A stretch of 15,820 bases of DNA from Campylobacterales bacterium (GTDB lineage: Bacteria; Campylobacterota; Campylobacteria; Campylobacterales; JALSKU01): positions 1 through 15,820 of the forward strand of contig JALVXV010000069.1 in assembly GCA_027038235.1 (NCBI GenBank), in the 5' to 3' direction. The position numbers and the translations under genes were made by a program. Numbering within the stretch: position 1 is the first letter of the stretch; every line of letters starts with the position of its first letter. A model generated the notes under the pieces. It was given only the letters and a program-made list of their open reading frames with translations. It made no database searches and was not told the DNA's origin. Below are positions 6,352 through 14,260 of the stretch, piece after piece.

Positions 6352-7332
6352 TTATTCCTCTTTGGATAGACCAAATGTAAATATAAGTGCTGCAACAAGC
6401 ACTAAACCTTTTATAAAATCCTGTGTGTAGTATGGAAGTGATAGCATAGTAAGCCCATTTAAAAGCATTCCTATAAATATCACTCCAACCACACTTCCTA
6501 AGGCATTTGGTTTTTTTACTCCCAATACCGCATAACCTATCAAAGCAGCCGCAACTGCATCTAAGAGCAATCCTCCTCCACTAGTAACATCTCCTCTTCC
6601 TATCCTAGCTGCTAATAATACTCCTCCAATAGAAGAGATGGTTCCTGAAAGCACATAGGCTGCTATCTTATATCTATCTACATTTACTCCAGCTAACTTT
6701 ACAGCTTTTGCATTGCCTCCAATGGCATAGAGTATCCTGCCCCATTTGGTATAATTTAGCACAAAGTATGCCGCTATTGCTAAAAGTAAAAATACTATTA
6801 CAGGAATAGGAATAAGTCCAAAAGCTCTTCCTTGACCTAAATATAAAAATTGCTGAGCAAATTCACCCTCAGTCTCTGTGCCATCGGCTAAAATCATACC
6901 TGTACCTATGGACATACCTGCTGATGGTATTAGCTGTAAACCCTGTATCAAAAACATCATACCCAAAGTTGCTAAAAGATCTGGTATCTTAGCTTTGACT
7001 ATCAAAAGACCATTTATCAAACCTATACAAACTCCAAGAAGTATGGAGATAAGTATCGCATATATATAGTTTAGATTTAAAACCACCATGACATATGATG
7101 AGATCATTACACATATCGCAGCGGTTGAGCCAATAGAGAGATCAAATCCATCTATAACAAGTGTAAAGGTAACACCTATTGCCAAGATACCTACTATGGT
7201 TACTCCAAGAAGTATGGAGAACATATTTGACCAACTCCAAAAAGAGGGTTCAACCAAACCAAATCCTAAAAATGACCCTGCCATTACTATCAAAAATCCA
7301 TACTTTATAGCAAATGTCTTAAACTTTTCCAA
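6352..7332 (-). CDS. Ribose-type ABC transporter permease (RbsC-like, BPD_transp_2)
   Basis: The 326-residue membrane protein has about nine or ten hydrophobic segments and the family signature Asp-Gly-Phe-Asp-Leu-Ser-Ile-Gly-Ser at 61-69 (Gly-Gly-Ile-Asp-Leu-Ser-Val-Gly-Ser in ribose permeases). Other family blocks are Ile-Asn-Gly-Leu-Leu-Ile-Val-Lys-Ala, Leu-Ala-Thr-Leu-Gly-Met, and a C-terminal Gly-Gly-Gly-Leu-Leu-Leu-Asp-Ala-Val-Ala-Ala-Ala. The start codon is TTG (7332-7330), with AAAAGGA 7 bases upstream overlapping the stop codon of the ATPase gene. It presumably works as a homodimer with the ATPase upstream and the binding protein downstream in the operon. Substrate is inferred from the linked mtnK and mtnA genes. 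Confidence 0.92.
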   Translation of the reverse strand: MEKFKTFAIKYGFLIVMAGSFLGFGLVEPSFWSWSNMFSILLGVTIVGILAIGVTFTLVIDGFDLSIGSTAAICVMISSYVMVVLNLNYIYAILISILLGVCIGLINGLLIVKAKIPDLLATLGMMFLIQGLQLIPSAGMSIGTGMILADGTETEGEFAQQFLYLGQGRAFGLIPIPVIVFLLLAIAAYFVLNYTKWGRILYAIGGNAKAVKLAGVNVDRYKIAAYVLSGTISSIGGVLLAARIGRGDVTSGGGLLLDAVAAALIGYAVLGVKKPNALGSVVGVIFIGMLLNGLTMLSLPYYTQDFIKGLVLVAALIFTFGLSKEE

Positions 7333-7344
7333 CTCTTTATCCTT

Positions 7345-8853
7345 TTATGAGATATCTTTACTCATCAAATGAAGAAGTTTATCCCTATCTACATCCTCTA
7401 TGCCCATTTGTGCCACAATATGACCACTATTTATCACAACAACCCTATCAGCAATATCTACCAACTCATCTATATCACTAGTCATTACAAGTGCTCCGCT
7501 ACTTTTAGTATGCTCTTTTAAATATAGACTTATATCTTTTCGTGATTTGATATCTACTCCTTGAAAAGGTTCATCAAGTATGATAATATTATGCTTCATC
7601 AAAAGCCATCTTGCAACTATAACTTTTTGTTGATTGCCACCTGAGAGCGACTCTATAAGAGCATCATGCCCTTCGCATTTTATCCCCATACTCTCTATCA
7701 TTCTATTGGCTGCTTTTATCTCAAAATGCTTTTTTATCACACCAAACTTTGAAAAAAAGTTCAAAAATGGAATAGTTATATTATTTTTTATAGATTGTTC
7801 AGGTATGATTGCATTGACTGCTCTATTTTCAGGCACCATGTGGATACCTTGATCTATAGCATGAGCAATGTTTTTTATATCTATCTTTTTTCCTTTTATG
7901 ATAATTTCACCACTTAGGATATTTCTAAGTCCAAAAAGAGCCTCAGCTATCTCGCTTTTTTTAGCACCAACAAGCCCTATAAGACCTACTATCTCACCCT
8001 CATATATCTTAAAGCTTATTGGTGAAAAAACTCCATCAATAACTACATCTTTTAACTCTAAAAGAACCCTGCTTTTATCTACTTCTCTTTTTATATTTGA
8101 AAGTGCTATCTCTAGCTCTCCTACCATTGCTTTTACTATTTGAGGAACTTCCAAAGGAGGATACAAGATACCTGCAAACTCCCCATCTCTTATCACTCCT
8201 ACTCTATTAGAGATCTTTTTTATCTCTTGGAGGTAGTGAGATACATATAGTATACTAACACCCTCATCTCTTAGGCGATATAACTTTTCAAAAAGAAGTG
8301 TAGCCTCCTTTTCAGATATGGAAGAGGTAGGCTCATCAAGTATCAAGAGCTTTGGTTTTTTTGCTAAAGCCCTTGCTATGATGATCATCTGCTTTTGACT
8401 TTGTGGTATCTCTTGGATATTTTTATCCATATCAAGCTCTTCTAGTCCCATTTTAGAGGCTATCTCTTTTGCTATAAGTTTTATCTTGTTTTTATCATAT
8501 ATTATAGATGATTTGGATGAGAGTATCTCTTCAAGAGCTAAATTTTCTGCTACACTCATATTTTGCACGATACCTTGCTCTATACTTTGATGAACAACCT
8601 CTATACCCTCTATGACCGCTTCTCTTGGGGAGGAGAACTTTACAAGTTTATCCTCTATATATATCTCACCCTCATACTCTTCATAATATCCGCATAAAAT
8701 CTTTATAAAGGTTGATTTACCAGCTCCATTTGCTCCTACTATGGAAAAAATCTCACCCTCATAAAAGTCAAAACTCACACCTTTTAGTGCTTTTGTAGCA
8801 CCAAAGCTTTTTTTGATGTTTATAGCCCTAATGATTGGCTTTTTATCTGTCAT
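7345..8853 (-). CDS. Ribose-type ABC transporter ATPase with two fused nucleotide-binding domains (RbsA-like)
   Basis: The 502-residue protein has two ABC domains in tandem, as in sugar importers of the RbsA/MglA/XylG class. The first domain has a perfect Walker A (Gly40-Ala-Asn-Gly-Ala-Gly-Lys-Ser-Thr48), Walker B (Leu-Leu-Ile-Leu-Asp-Glu-Pro, 169-175) and the switch His206. Its signature is degenerate (Ile-Pro-Gln-Ser-Gln-Lys-Gln, 149-155). The second domain has a degenerate Walker A (Gly-Leu-Val-Gly-Ala-Lys-Lys-Ser, 293-300) but a proper Leu-Ser-Gly-Gly-Asn-Gln-Gln signature (403-409) and Walker B (423-429). This split pattern is usual for the class, so one main ATP site is expected. It overlaps the end of mtnK by 11 bases, strong evidence that kinase and importer are made together. 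Confidence 0.93.
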   Translation of the reverse strand: MTDKKPIIRAINIKKSFGATKALKGVSFDFYEGEIFSIVGANGAGKSTFIKILCGYYEEYEGEIYIEDKLVKFSSPREAVIEGIEVVHQSIEQGIVQNMSVAENLALEEILSSKSSIIYDKNKIKLIAKEIASKMGLEELDMDKNIQEIPQSQKQMIIIARALAKKPKLLILDEPTSSISEKEATLLFEKLYRLRDEGVSILYVSHYLQEIKKISNRVGVIRDGEFAGILYPPLEVPQIVKAMVGELEIALSNIKREVDKSRVLLELKDVVIDGVFSPISFKIYEGEIVGLIGLVGAKKSEIAEALFGLRNILSGEIIIKGKKIDIKNIAHAIDQGIHMVPENRAVNAIIPEQSIKNNITIPFLNFFSKFGVIKKHFEIKAANRMIESMGIKCEGHDALIESLSGGNQQKVIVARWLLMKHNIIILDEPFQGVDIKSRKDISLYLKEHTKSSGALVMTSDIDELVDIADRVVVINSGHIVAQMGIEDVDRDKLLHLMSKDIS

Positions 8854-10066
8854 ACTTTTTTATCTCTTTTATAACTTCATCTATGCTATCATACTTGCTA
8901 GTTACCAATACTCCAGCACACTCTAAGATATTTTTCTCTTTTTTTGCTCTTTTTTCCTCATCTTTTATATCAGCAATATCAGCTACTTTCGCAAGTCCTA
9001 CACTCCTTCTAAACATTTCACATGCCATAAACCCTACACTATCATCAAACATAGAGGCTATAAAGTCATCACAAAAGGCTTCAAAATGCTTTAGCCCATT
9101 TGGATAATCCCATTGCAAAGATTTTACCTCTTTTTCATGATTTATCATATTCTCTTTAAATCTTTTTGAAAAAATCTCCCAAGTATCTTTTATAAGAGAT
9201 TCTACATACTCTTTGTATGAGTGTTCATCTTTATCGCAAGAGATATATGACATAGCTAAATTGGCTAGATATATACCCACATCAAACCCCATCGGTCCAT
9301 AAAATGCAAATTCGGGGTCTATTACAAAAGTCTCTTCCTCATTTAGCATGATACTACCCGTATGCAAATCTCCATGTAGCAAAGCTTGAGCTTCAGTCAT
9401 AAACTTATATCTAAGTTTTGCAATGGCAACCTTTATCTCTTTTGATTGTCTAAAATTTTTAACAACACTCATATCTAGTTTTGGACTGTATGAATTTGTC
9501 TCATTCTCCTCGTAGGGGTGAGTAAATATAAAATCCTCAGTTATTTTACAAAGCTCTATATTTATAAATTTTTTAACCAACTCTTTTTTCTCTTTTGAAG
9601 TTAGATAAAAATCGGAGGTATAAAAAAGGGTATCAGCTAAAAAGATTGCAATATGCTTAGCTAATTTTGGAAAAACTTTTCTTTTTATCATTTCTCCTCG
9701 AAGGATTTTGTGTCTATTTAGATTTTGCATAGCTACCAAGGACATTTCATGTGAGCTGTGATAAATATCAGGTACAAACTGAGGGCATATCTCTTTTTCC
9801 TTTTTTAAAGCCTCTATCTCAAATGTCATTCTTATACGGCTTAAAGGATATTCCTCTCCGACACATCTTAGATATGGAACTGCCTGTTTGATAACTAGAC
9901 TTTTATCACCATTTTTAACTATATAGACAAAGTTTAAGTTACCATCACCTATCTCAGATACTTCTAAAAGTGATGCCGACTCATCATCATTTAAAAGTAA
10001 AGACCTAAGTTTTGGGGTTTTATCTACATACTCTCTAACTAAATCATTATTTAAAACTCTATACAT
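8843..10066 (-). CDS. mtnK: S-methyl-5-thioribose kinase
   Basis: The protein matches MtnK throughout: nucleotide loop Asp-Gly-Asn-Leu-Asn (41-45), Val-Ile-Lys-Gln-Ala-Val-Pro-Tyr (58-65), the catalytic loop His-Gly-Asp-Leu-His-Thr-Gly-Ser (231-238), the metal-binding block Asp-Pro-Glu-Phe-Ala-Phe-Tyr-Gly-Pro (250-258) and a paired Arg-Arg (353-354) that in this family contacts the sugar. It phosphorylates 5-methylthioribose at C1 with ATP; the same type of kinase acts on 5-deoxyribose in related pathways. Two in-frame ATGs are possible, at 10072 and 10066. AAAAGGA (10072-10078) overlaps the first and stands 5 bases before the second, so I chose 10066 (407 residues). It is the first gene of the operon, directly behind a candidate operator. 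The family is very sure; which of the two sugars is the main substrate is not. Confidence 0.95.
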   Translation of the reverse strand: MYRVLNNDLVREYVDKTPKLRSLLLNDDESASLLEVSEIGDGNLNFVYIVKNGDKSLVIKQAVPYLRCVGEEYPLSRIRMTFEIEALKKEKEICPQFVPDIYHSSHEMSLVAMQNLNRHKILRGEMIKRKVFPKLAKHIAIFLADTLFYTSDFYLTSKEKKELVKKFINIELCKITEDFIFTHPYEENETNSYSPKLDMSVVKNFRQSKEIKVAIAKLRYKFMTEAQALLHGDLHTGSIMLNEEETFVIDPEFAFYGPMGFDVGIYLANLAMSYISCDKDEHSYKEYVESLIKDTWEIFSKRFKENMINHEKEVKSLQWDYPNGLKHFEAFCDDFIASMFDDSVGFMACEMFRRSVGLAKVADIADIKDEEKRAKKEKNILECAGVLVTSKYDSIDEVIKEIKKYDR

Positions 10067-10081
10067 TATCATCCTTTTGAT

Positions 10082-10101
10082 AGATATGTTCCTACATATC
10101 T
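10082..10101. promoter_or_regulatory. Perfect inverted repeat, candidate GntR-type operator of the mtnK operon
   Basis: AGATATGT (10082-10089) and ACATATCT (10094-10101) are exact inverse complements around TCCT. The core reads GT-N4-AC, the spacing described for HutC-subfamily GntR operators. It ends 15 bases upstream of the preferred mtnK start, in the presumed 5' untranslated leader just after the likely transcription start, where a bound repressor would block transcription. The repeat is seen directly; binding by the GntR protein encoded in the operon is inference. It is too close to the start and too AT-rich to look like a terminator. Confidence 0.6.
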
Positions 10102-10118
10102 TACAATTTGATAGATTA

Positions 10119-10147
10119 AATAAAGATTAAAATAGAATATTTTTCAA
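10119..10147 (-). promoter_or_regulatory. Possible promoter of the mtnK operon
   Basis: On the - strand, TTGAAA (10147-10142) is followed after 17 bases by TTTATT (10124-10119). This gives a transcription start near 10111, just before the inverted repeat at 10082-10101. The -10 match is only 4 of 6, and the stretch is so AT-rich that other placements are possible. No canonical extended -10 is seen. Confidence 0.3.
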
Positions 10148-10209
10148 GTATTTTAAAACTATAATGTAACAATTTTTTACATAAAGCTCTAAAATTAGAA
10201 GAGATATTA

Positions 10210-11487
10210 TTAGGATAAGGAGCTATTTTTTGATACAAACTTCTCTTTTAATATCCTCTTGCCAAATTCTACTCCAGGTTGATTGTAGGGGTTAATTTTT
10301 AAAAGAGTAGCAGTAAAGGAGGTTAATATTTCAAAATATATTATAAGTTTACCTATATTATTCTCATCCAATTTGTCCAATGTTATCATATCAACAGGTA
10401 TATCTTGGGCTATTAAACTCTCTTTTGTAGCATCACACTCTGCATTTATAAGCTCATTGAGAGTATATCCATTGACAAAGTCAGTTTTTTCTATATGTTT
10501 TAAAGATATATTTGGAATCTTTAAAGCATTTTCAAAATTCTCTATCTTTATAAAGGTAACAGTTTTATCTTTTGGACCTTGCATGATAAGTTGTAAAAAT
10601 GAGTGCTGATTGACAGAGCCAACATGAGTTATGGGAGTCAATCCAACACTGTTACCCTTTTCATCTATCTTACCCAATGATTCAGCCCAAAGCTGTATAA
10701 ACCACTTTGTAAAATCCTCAAGAGAGTCACTATAAGGAAAGAGTACATTTATGGGGTATTGCTTATGTTTTTTTGCATAAAAATATGCCTTTTTTATCAA
10801 ATGCTCCTCTTTTTTTGCAAAAAAATTATCCAAAAACTCCTTTGCTCCCTTTAATATATCTACCATATTATACTCAGCAAGTGCCAAAGGCACTACTCCA
10901 ACTGCACTTAATACAGAAAACCTACCACCTACATTTTTAGGAACTATAAAAGTTTTTATATGATTCTCTTTTGCAAACTTATAAAGTGGCGAATCTTTAT
11001 CGCTAATTGCCACAACTCTCTTGCTATCTATCGTAGAAAAATCAAATTTAAAATATCTTAATATGATTTTAAAAATAGAGATAGTCTCAATACTTGTGCC
11101 TGATTTGGAAATTACTATAAAAATGGAGTTCTCTTTTTTTATCAAAGAGAGCATTTTGCTCAATCTTATTGGGTCTGGATTTTCTAAAAAAAGCATATTT
11201 TTTGTATTTTTATATTTATGTTTTAGCATTGAATCAATAGCCTTAATGCCTAAAGAGGAGCCACCAATGCCTATTATGACAATATTTTCTACACTCTTAT
11301 ATATCTCTTTTATACTATTTGTAAAATCATCAATCTGCTTTAATAATTTTTGTGAACTATATGGTAGGTCATAATATCCACCTATTTGCCTCTCTTTTTC
11401 ATACAACAAGTATTTAAAAGCATCTTCTATAGCTCTTTTGTCATCACTATCTATCTTCAAATCATAATAACTTTTAAATTTTAACAC
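10210..11487 (-). CDS. pgi: Glucose-6-phosphate isomerase
   Basis: The 425-residue cytoplasmic enzyme interconverts glucose-6-phosphate and fructose-6-phosphate. Visible blocks are Ile-Gly-Ile-Gly-Gly-Ser-Ser-Leu-Gly (72-80), the phosphate-binding Ser-Lys-Ser-Gly-Thr-Ser (127-132), Val-Gly-Gly-Arg189-Phe-Ser, and the likely catalytic residues Glu269 (Trp-Ala-Glu-Ser-Leu-Gly), His295 (Asn-Gln-His-Ser) and Lys410 near the C-terminus (Pro-Gly-Val-Glu-Phe-Gly-Lys). The length is that of the short bacterial form, not the ~550-residue form of E. coli. The start codon is GTG (11487-11485), with AGGA 7 bases upstream. It lies 143 bases upstream of mtnK on the same strand; no strong terminator separates them, so some read-through into the mtnK operon is possible. 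Confidence 0.95.
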   Translation of the reverse strand: MLKFKSYYDLKIDSDDKRAIEDAFKYLLYEKERQIGGYYDLPYSSQKLLKQIDDFTNSIKEIYKSVENIVIIGIGGSSLGIKAIDSMLKHKYKNTKNMLFLENPDPIRLSKMLSLIKKENSIFIVISKSGTSIETISIFKIILRYFKFDFSTIDSKRVVAISDKDSPLYKFAKENHIKTFIVPKNVGGRFSVLSAVGVVPLALAEYNMVDILKGAKEFLDNFFAKKEEHLIKKAYFYAKKHKQYPINVLFPYSDSLEDFTKWFIQLWAESLGKIDEKGNSVGLTPITHVGSVNQHSFLQLIMQGPKDKTVTFIKIENFENALKIPNISLKHIEKTDFVNGYTLNELINAECDATKESLIAQDIPVDMITLDKLDENNIGKLIIYFEILTSFTATLLKINPYNQPGVEFGKRILKEKFVSKNSSLS

Positions 11488-11533
11488 TAAACTATCCTAG
11501 AAATATATAAAATATAACATATATCGCAGTAGC

Positions 11534-11539
11534 ATTATA
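11534..11539 (-). promoter_or_regulatory. Likely -10 element of pgi
   Basis: A perfect TATAAT on the - strand, in the context GGTATAATGC, lies 46 bases upstream of the pgi GTG. No good -35 hexamer is seen at the expected distance, which is common in Campylobacterota promoters. Placement is by consensus match only. Confidence 0.45.
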
Positions 11540-11547
11540 CCATATTT

Positions 11548-11567
11548 TATAATATTAGTGATATAAT
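11548..11567 (+). promoter_or_regulatory. Likely -10 elements of the APC permease operon
   Basis: Two perfect TATAAT copies lie at 11548-11553 and 11562-11567 in the divergent region between pgi and the first permease gene. The first would give a leader of about 28 bases before the ATG at 11588 and is the better candidate; the second would start transcription almost on the ribosome site AAAGGA (11575-11580). Confidence 0.45.
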
Positions 11568-11587
11568 TAACTCCAAAGGATTGAATA

Positions 11588-12883
11588 ATGAAAAGAGGCA
11601 TAGGTCTTTTAGGTGCGGTATCTATCGGTATAGGTGGAATGGTTGGTGGTGGAATATTTGCTGTACTTGGAGAGGCAGTATCTTTAGCCCACGGTGCAAC
11701 AGCAGTAGCATTTTTAGTAGCTGGTTTAGTTGCAATTTTTACATCATACTCTTATGCTAAATTATCCATCGTTTATCAAAGTGAAGGTGGAACAGTTACT
11801 TTTATTGATAAAGCTTTTGGAGATAATGTCCTCTCAGGTAGTATAAATCTAATGCTTTGGTTAAGTTACTTAGTAACTATATCTTTATATGCTACTGCTT
11901 TTGCATATTATGGAGAAACTTTTTTTGCTCATAAAAGTATATGGCTCCATCATGGACTTATTACTTTTTCTATTTTATTACCAGCTATAATCAATCTTAT
12001 AAGTGCCTCTGTTGTAGGAAAAAGTGAGACGATAATAGTTGTTATAAAAGTATCTCTTTTGATATTTGTTATTGTTGCAGGAGCATCTTATGTGGATAGC
12101 TCAAGACTCTCACCTGCAAATTGGGGATCACCCTTTTCTATCATATCTGCAGGTATGATAATATTTGTAGCATATGAAGGGTTTGAACTTATTGCAAATG
12201 CTGCAGAAGATATAAAAAATCCTTTAAAAAATTTACCTAGAGCATTTTATATCTCTGTAATAACTGTTATAACTCTTTATATTCTTATCTCCATTATAAC
12301 TGTCGGCAATGTACCTGAAAATGAACTTTTAAAAGCAAAAGATTATGCTTTGGCAATTGCAGCAAAACCATCTTTAGGGCAAACAGGTTTTATAGTAGTA
12401 GCTTTAGCGGCTCTACTTTCAACTTTTTCAGCTATCAATGCTACTTTATATGGCAATGCTAGACTAGGATATATCATAGCAAAATATGGCAATCTTCCAA
12501 GAGTGTTAATGGATGAAAGCAAAAGTGAAGATGTACCCTTTATGGGAGTGATTTATACCACAATTTTAAGTTTATTGTTAGCAAATAGTATCAATTTAAC
12601 ACAAATAGCCATCATTGGAAGTGCAGGATTTTTGCTTATATTTTTTATAGTAAATATAAGTGCCTATAAGCTAAAAAGCAAGATAAATGCCAATAAATAT
12701 ATACTCTTTATTTCATCTATATTTACATTTTTAGCTCTTGTTACATTGCTTTATCATACATATACTTCCAACCCAAAGGCAGTTATAATATTTTTAAGTT
12801 TTATCATTATATCCGTACTGTTTGAATTGGTATATGGAAGATACTTTAGAAAACAGATCTTTAAAAGAGAGTACAAACAGTGA
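11588..12883 (+). CDS. APC-superfamily amino-acid permease (first of a tandem pair)
   Basis: The 431-residue integral membrane protein has about twelve hydrophobic segments and the APC-family helix-1 motif Gly14-Ile-Gly-Gly-Met-Val-Gly-Gly-Gly-Ile-Phe24, which forms the unwound substrate site. A Tyr-Glu-Gly-Phe-Glu-Leu-Ile-Ala-Asn-Ala-Ala-Glu-Asp block precedes helix 7, and Ser-Ala-Ile-Asn-Ala-Thr-Leu-Tyr-Gly lies near helix 8. It carries amino acids or related amines across the inner membrane, probably by proton or sodium symport or by exchange; the substrate cannot be read from sequence. The ribosome site AAAGGA is 7 bases before the ATG. Its stop codon overlaps the GTG start of the next, paralogous gene. 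Confidence 0.88.
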   Translation: MKRGIGLLGAVSIGIGGMVGGGIFAVLGEAVSLAHGATAVAFLVAGLVAIFTSYSYAKLSIVYQSEGGTVTFIDKAFGDNVLSGSINLMLWLSYLVTISLYATAFAYYGETFFAHKSIWLHHGLITFSILLPAIINLISASVVGKSETIIVVIKVSLLIFVIVAGASYVDSSRLSPANWGSPFSIISAGMIIFVAYEGFELIANAAEDIKNPLKNLPRAFYISVITVITLYILISIITVGNVPENELLKAKDYALAIAAKPSLGQTGFIVVALAALLSTFSAINATLYGNARLGYIIAKYGNLPRVLMDESKSEDVPFMGVIYTTILSLLLANSINLTQIAIIGSAGFLLIFFIVNISAYKLKSKINANKYILFISSIFTFLALVTLLYHTYTSNPKAVIIFLSFIIISVLFELVYGRYFRKQIFKREYKQ

Positions 12884-14178
12884 AAGAGAAAAAAGCTTTT
12901 GGAATTGCTAGTGCAGTAATGCTAGGCATAGGCTCGATGGTGGGAGCAGGTATATTTATCATTATTGGTCAAGCAGGAGCTATTGCTGGAAATATTGTCT
13001 GGGTATCTTTTATATTTGGAGGTATCGCTGCACTTCTTAGCGGATATTCGTTGGCAAAATTATCTCTTAGATACCCATCTCGTGGTGGTATAGTGGAATT
13101 TTTAGTTCAATGCTATGGAGAGGGTATCTTTTCAGGCTCTTTTGGAGTGCTTTTTTACTTTTCAGGACTTGTAGCCATAGCTGCCGTAGCTAAGTCATTT
13201 GGAGTATATGCTGCAACTTTTATGCATGGTTATTTGGCTTTTTGGACAAATATTTATGCTGTTGGCATAGTTGTGCTTTTTAGTATCATAAACTTAATAG
13301 GTGCCTCTCTTGTTGCAAAGTCAGAAAATCTCATAGTAGTCATAAAATTAACTATTTTAGTAGCTTTTACCATCGTCGCACTTTTTAATATCAACCCTAC
13401 ACTCTTAAGTGTAAAAGATATGCCACCTTTTAAAGATATGCTTTTTGCTGTAGGATTGACATTTTTTGCATATCAAGGTTTTAGTGTTATTACAAATACT
13501 GTAGAAGATATGCAAAATCCTGAAAAAAATATGTTAAAAGCTATGGTTATAGCCATACTTTTGGTAGCTATACTTTATGTGCTTGTAAGTCTTGGAGTGC
13601 TAGGTAATCTACCTTTAAAAGAGGTTATAAAGACAAAAGATTATGCTTTAGCTGAAGCAGCAAAACCTATATTTGGAGAGTATGGCTTTAAGATCATAGC
13701 CACAACCGCACTTTTAGCAACCGCATCAGCCATAAATGCATCACTTTATGCAACAACAGAGATAGGCTACACAATGGCAAAAGAGGGAAATTTGCCAAAA
13801 ATTTATAAGTACAATATCTATAATTCAAACGAAGGTCTTATAGTAAGTACTTTGCTTATTATACCTATGATCATATTTTTCAATCTCTCAGAGATAACAA
13901 CAGTTGCAACTTTAGTAGTTTTGATAGTGCAAGGCTTTACTCACATAGGACACTTGCTAAAGATAAAGCAAACCAGGGCAAATCTTTTTTTGATACTATG
14001 TGCAATTTTTTCGATATTTAGCATAGTTGCTTTAACACTTTTTTATACCTACAAACACTCTCCCTCTATTGGTTACTATCTTGCAATAGCATTTTTTATA
14101 GCCATTATCACAGAGTTGCTACTAAGGTCTATAACTAAAAGAACGATAGAAAAACAGACAAAAAGTTTGTTTGATTAA
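12880..14178 (+). CDS. APC-superfamily amino-acid permease (second of a tandem pair)
   Basis: The 432-residue product has about twelve membrane segments and the motif Gly16-Ile-Gly-Ser-Met-Val-Gly-Ala-Gly-Ile-Phe26, plus Tyr-Gln-Gly-Phe-Ser-Val-Ile-Thr-Asn-Thr-Val-Glu-Asp, which aligns with the matching block of the gene before it. The start is GTG, overlapping the upstream stop (GTGA, 12880-12883), so translation is coupled. Both proteins have nearly the same length and share blocks from end to end, for example Lys-Asp-Tyr-Ala-Leu followed by Ala-Lys-Pro and Ser-Ala-Ile-Asn-Ala, so they came from a duplication. Binding-site residues differ (Ala23 here versus Gly21 there), which may mean different substrates. 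Substrate unknown. Confidence 0.88.
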   Translation: MKEKKAFGIASAVMLGIGSMVGAGIFIIIGQAGAIAGNIVWVSFIFGGIAALLSGYSLAKLSLRYPSRGGIVEFLVQCYGEGIFSGSFGVLFYFSGLVAIAAVAKSFGVYAATFMHGYLAFWTNIYAVGIVVLFSIINLIGASLVAKSENLIVVIKLTILVAFTIVALFNINPTLLSVKDMPPFKDMLFAVGLTFFAYQGFSVITNTVEDMQNPEKNMLKAMVIAILLVAILYVLVSLGVLGNLPLKEVIKTKDYALAEAAKPIFGEYGFKIIATTALLATASAINASLYATTEIGYTMAKEGNLPKIYKYNIYNSNEGLIVSTLLIIPMIIFFNLSEITTVATLVVLIVQGFTHIGHLLKIKQTRANLFLILCAIFSIFSIVALTLFYTYKHSPSIGYYLAIAFFIAIITELLLRSITKRTIEKQTKSLFD

Positions 14179-14180
14179 AA

Positions 14181-14222
14181 AGACAAATCAATATTTTACT
14201 ATACTGTCTAAAGCTTTTTTTG
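14181..14222 (+). terminator. Weak terminator-like element after the permease pair
   Basis: AGACA (14181-14185) and TGTCT (14205-14209) can pair across a long 19-base loop, and a run of seven Ts follows shortly after AAAGC. The stem is short and the T run is offset, so this is only a weak candidate. The 82-base gap to the AraC gene holds nothing else distinct apart from AT-rich promoter-like DNA. Confidence 0.2.
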
Positions 14223-14260
14223 TTATCATTTTATGTAATCTTTAAATTTTAGGGCTTTTT

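Noticed and set aside
2789..10066. Simple ribose-utilisation (rbs) operon
   Set aside because: The importer is of ribose type, but the operon has mtnK and mtnA with clear catalytic motifs and no ribokinase (rbsK) or pyranase (rbsD) gene.
10164..10182. Hairpin ATGTAA-N7-TTACAT after pgi as a terminator
   Set aside because: The 6-bp stem is almost all A/T and no clean T run follows on the - strand; too weak to list as a terminator, though it could slow polymerase or bind a protein.
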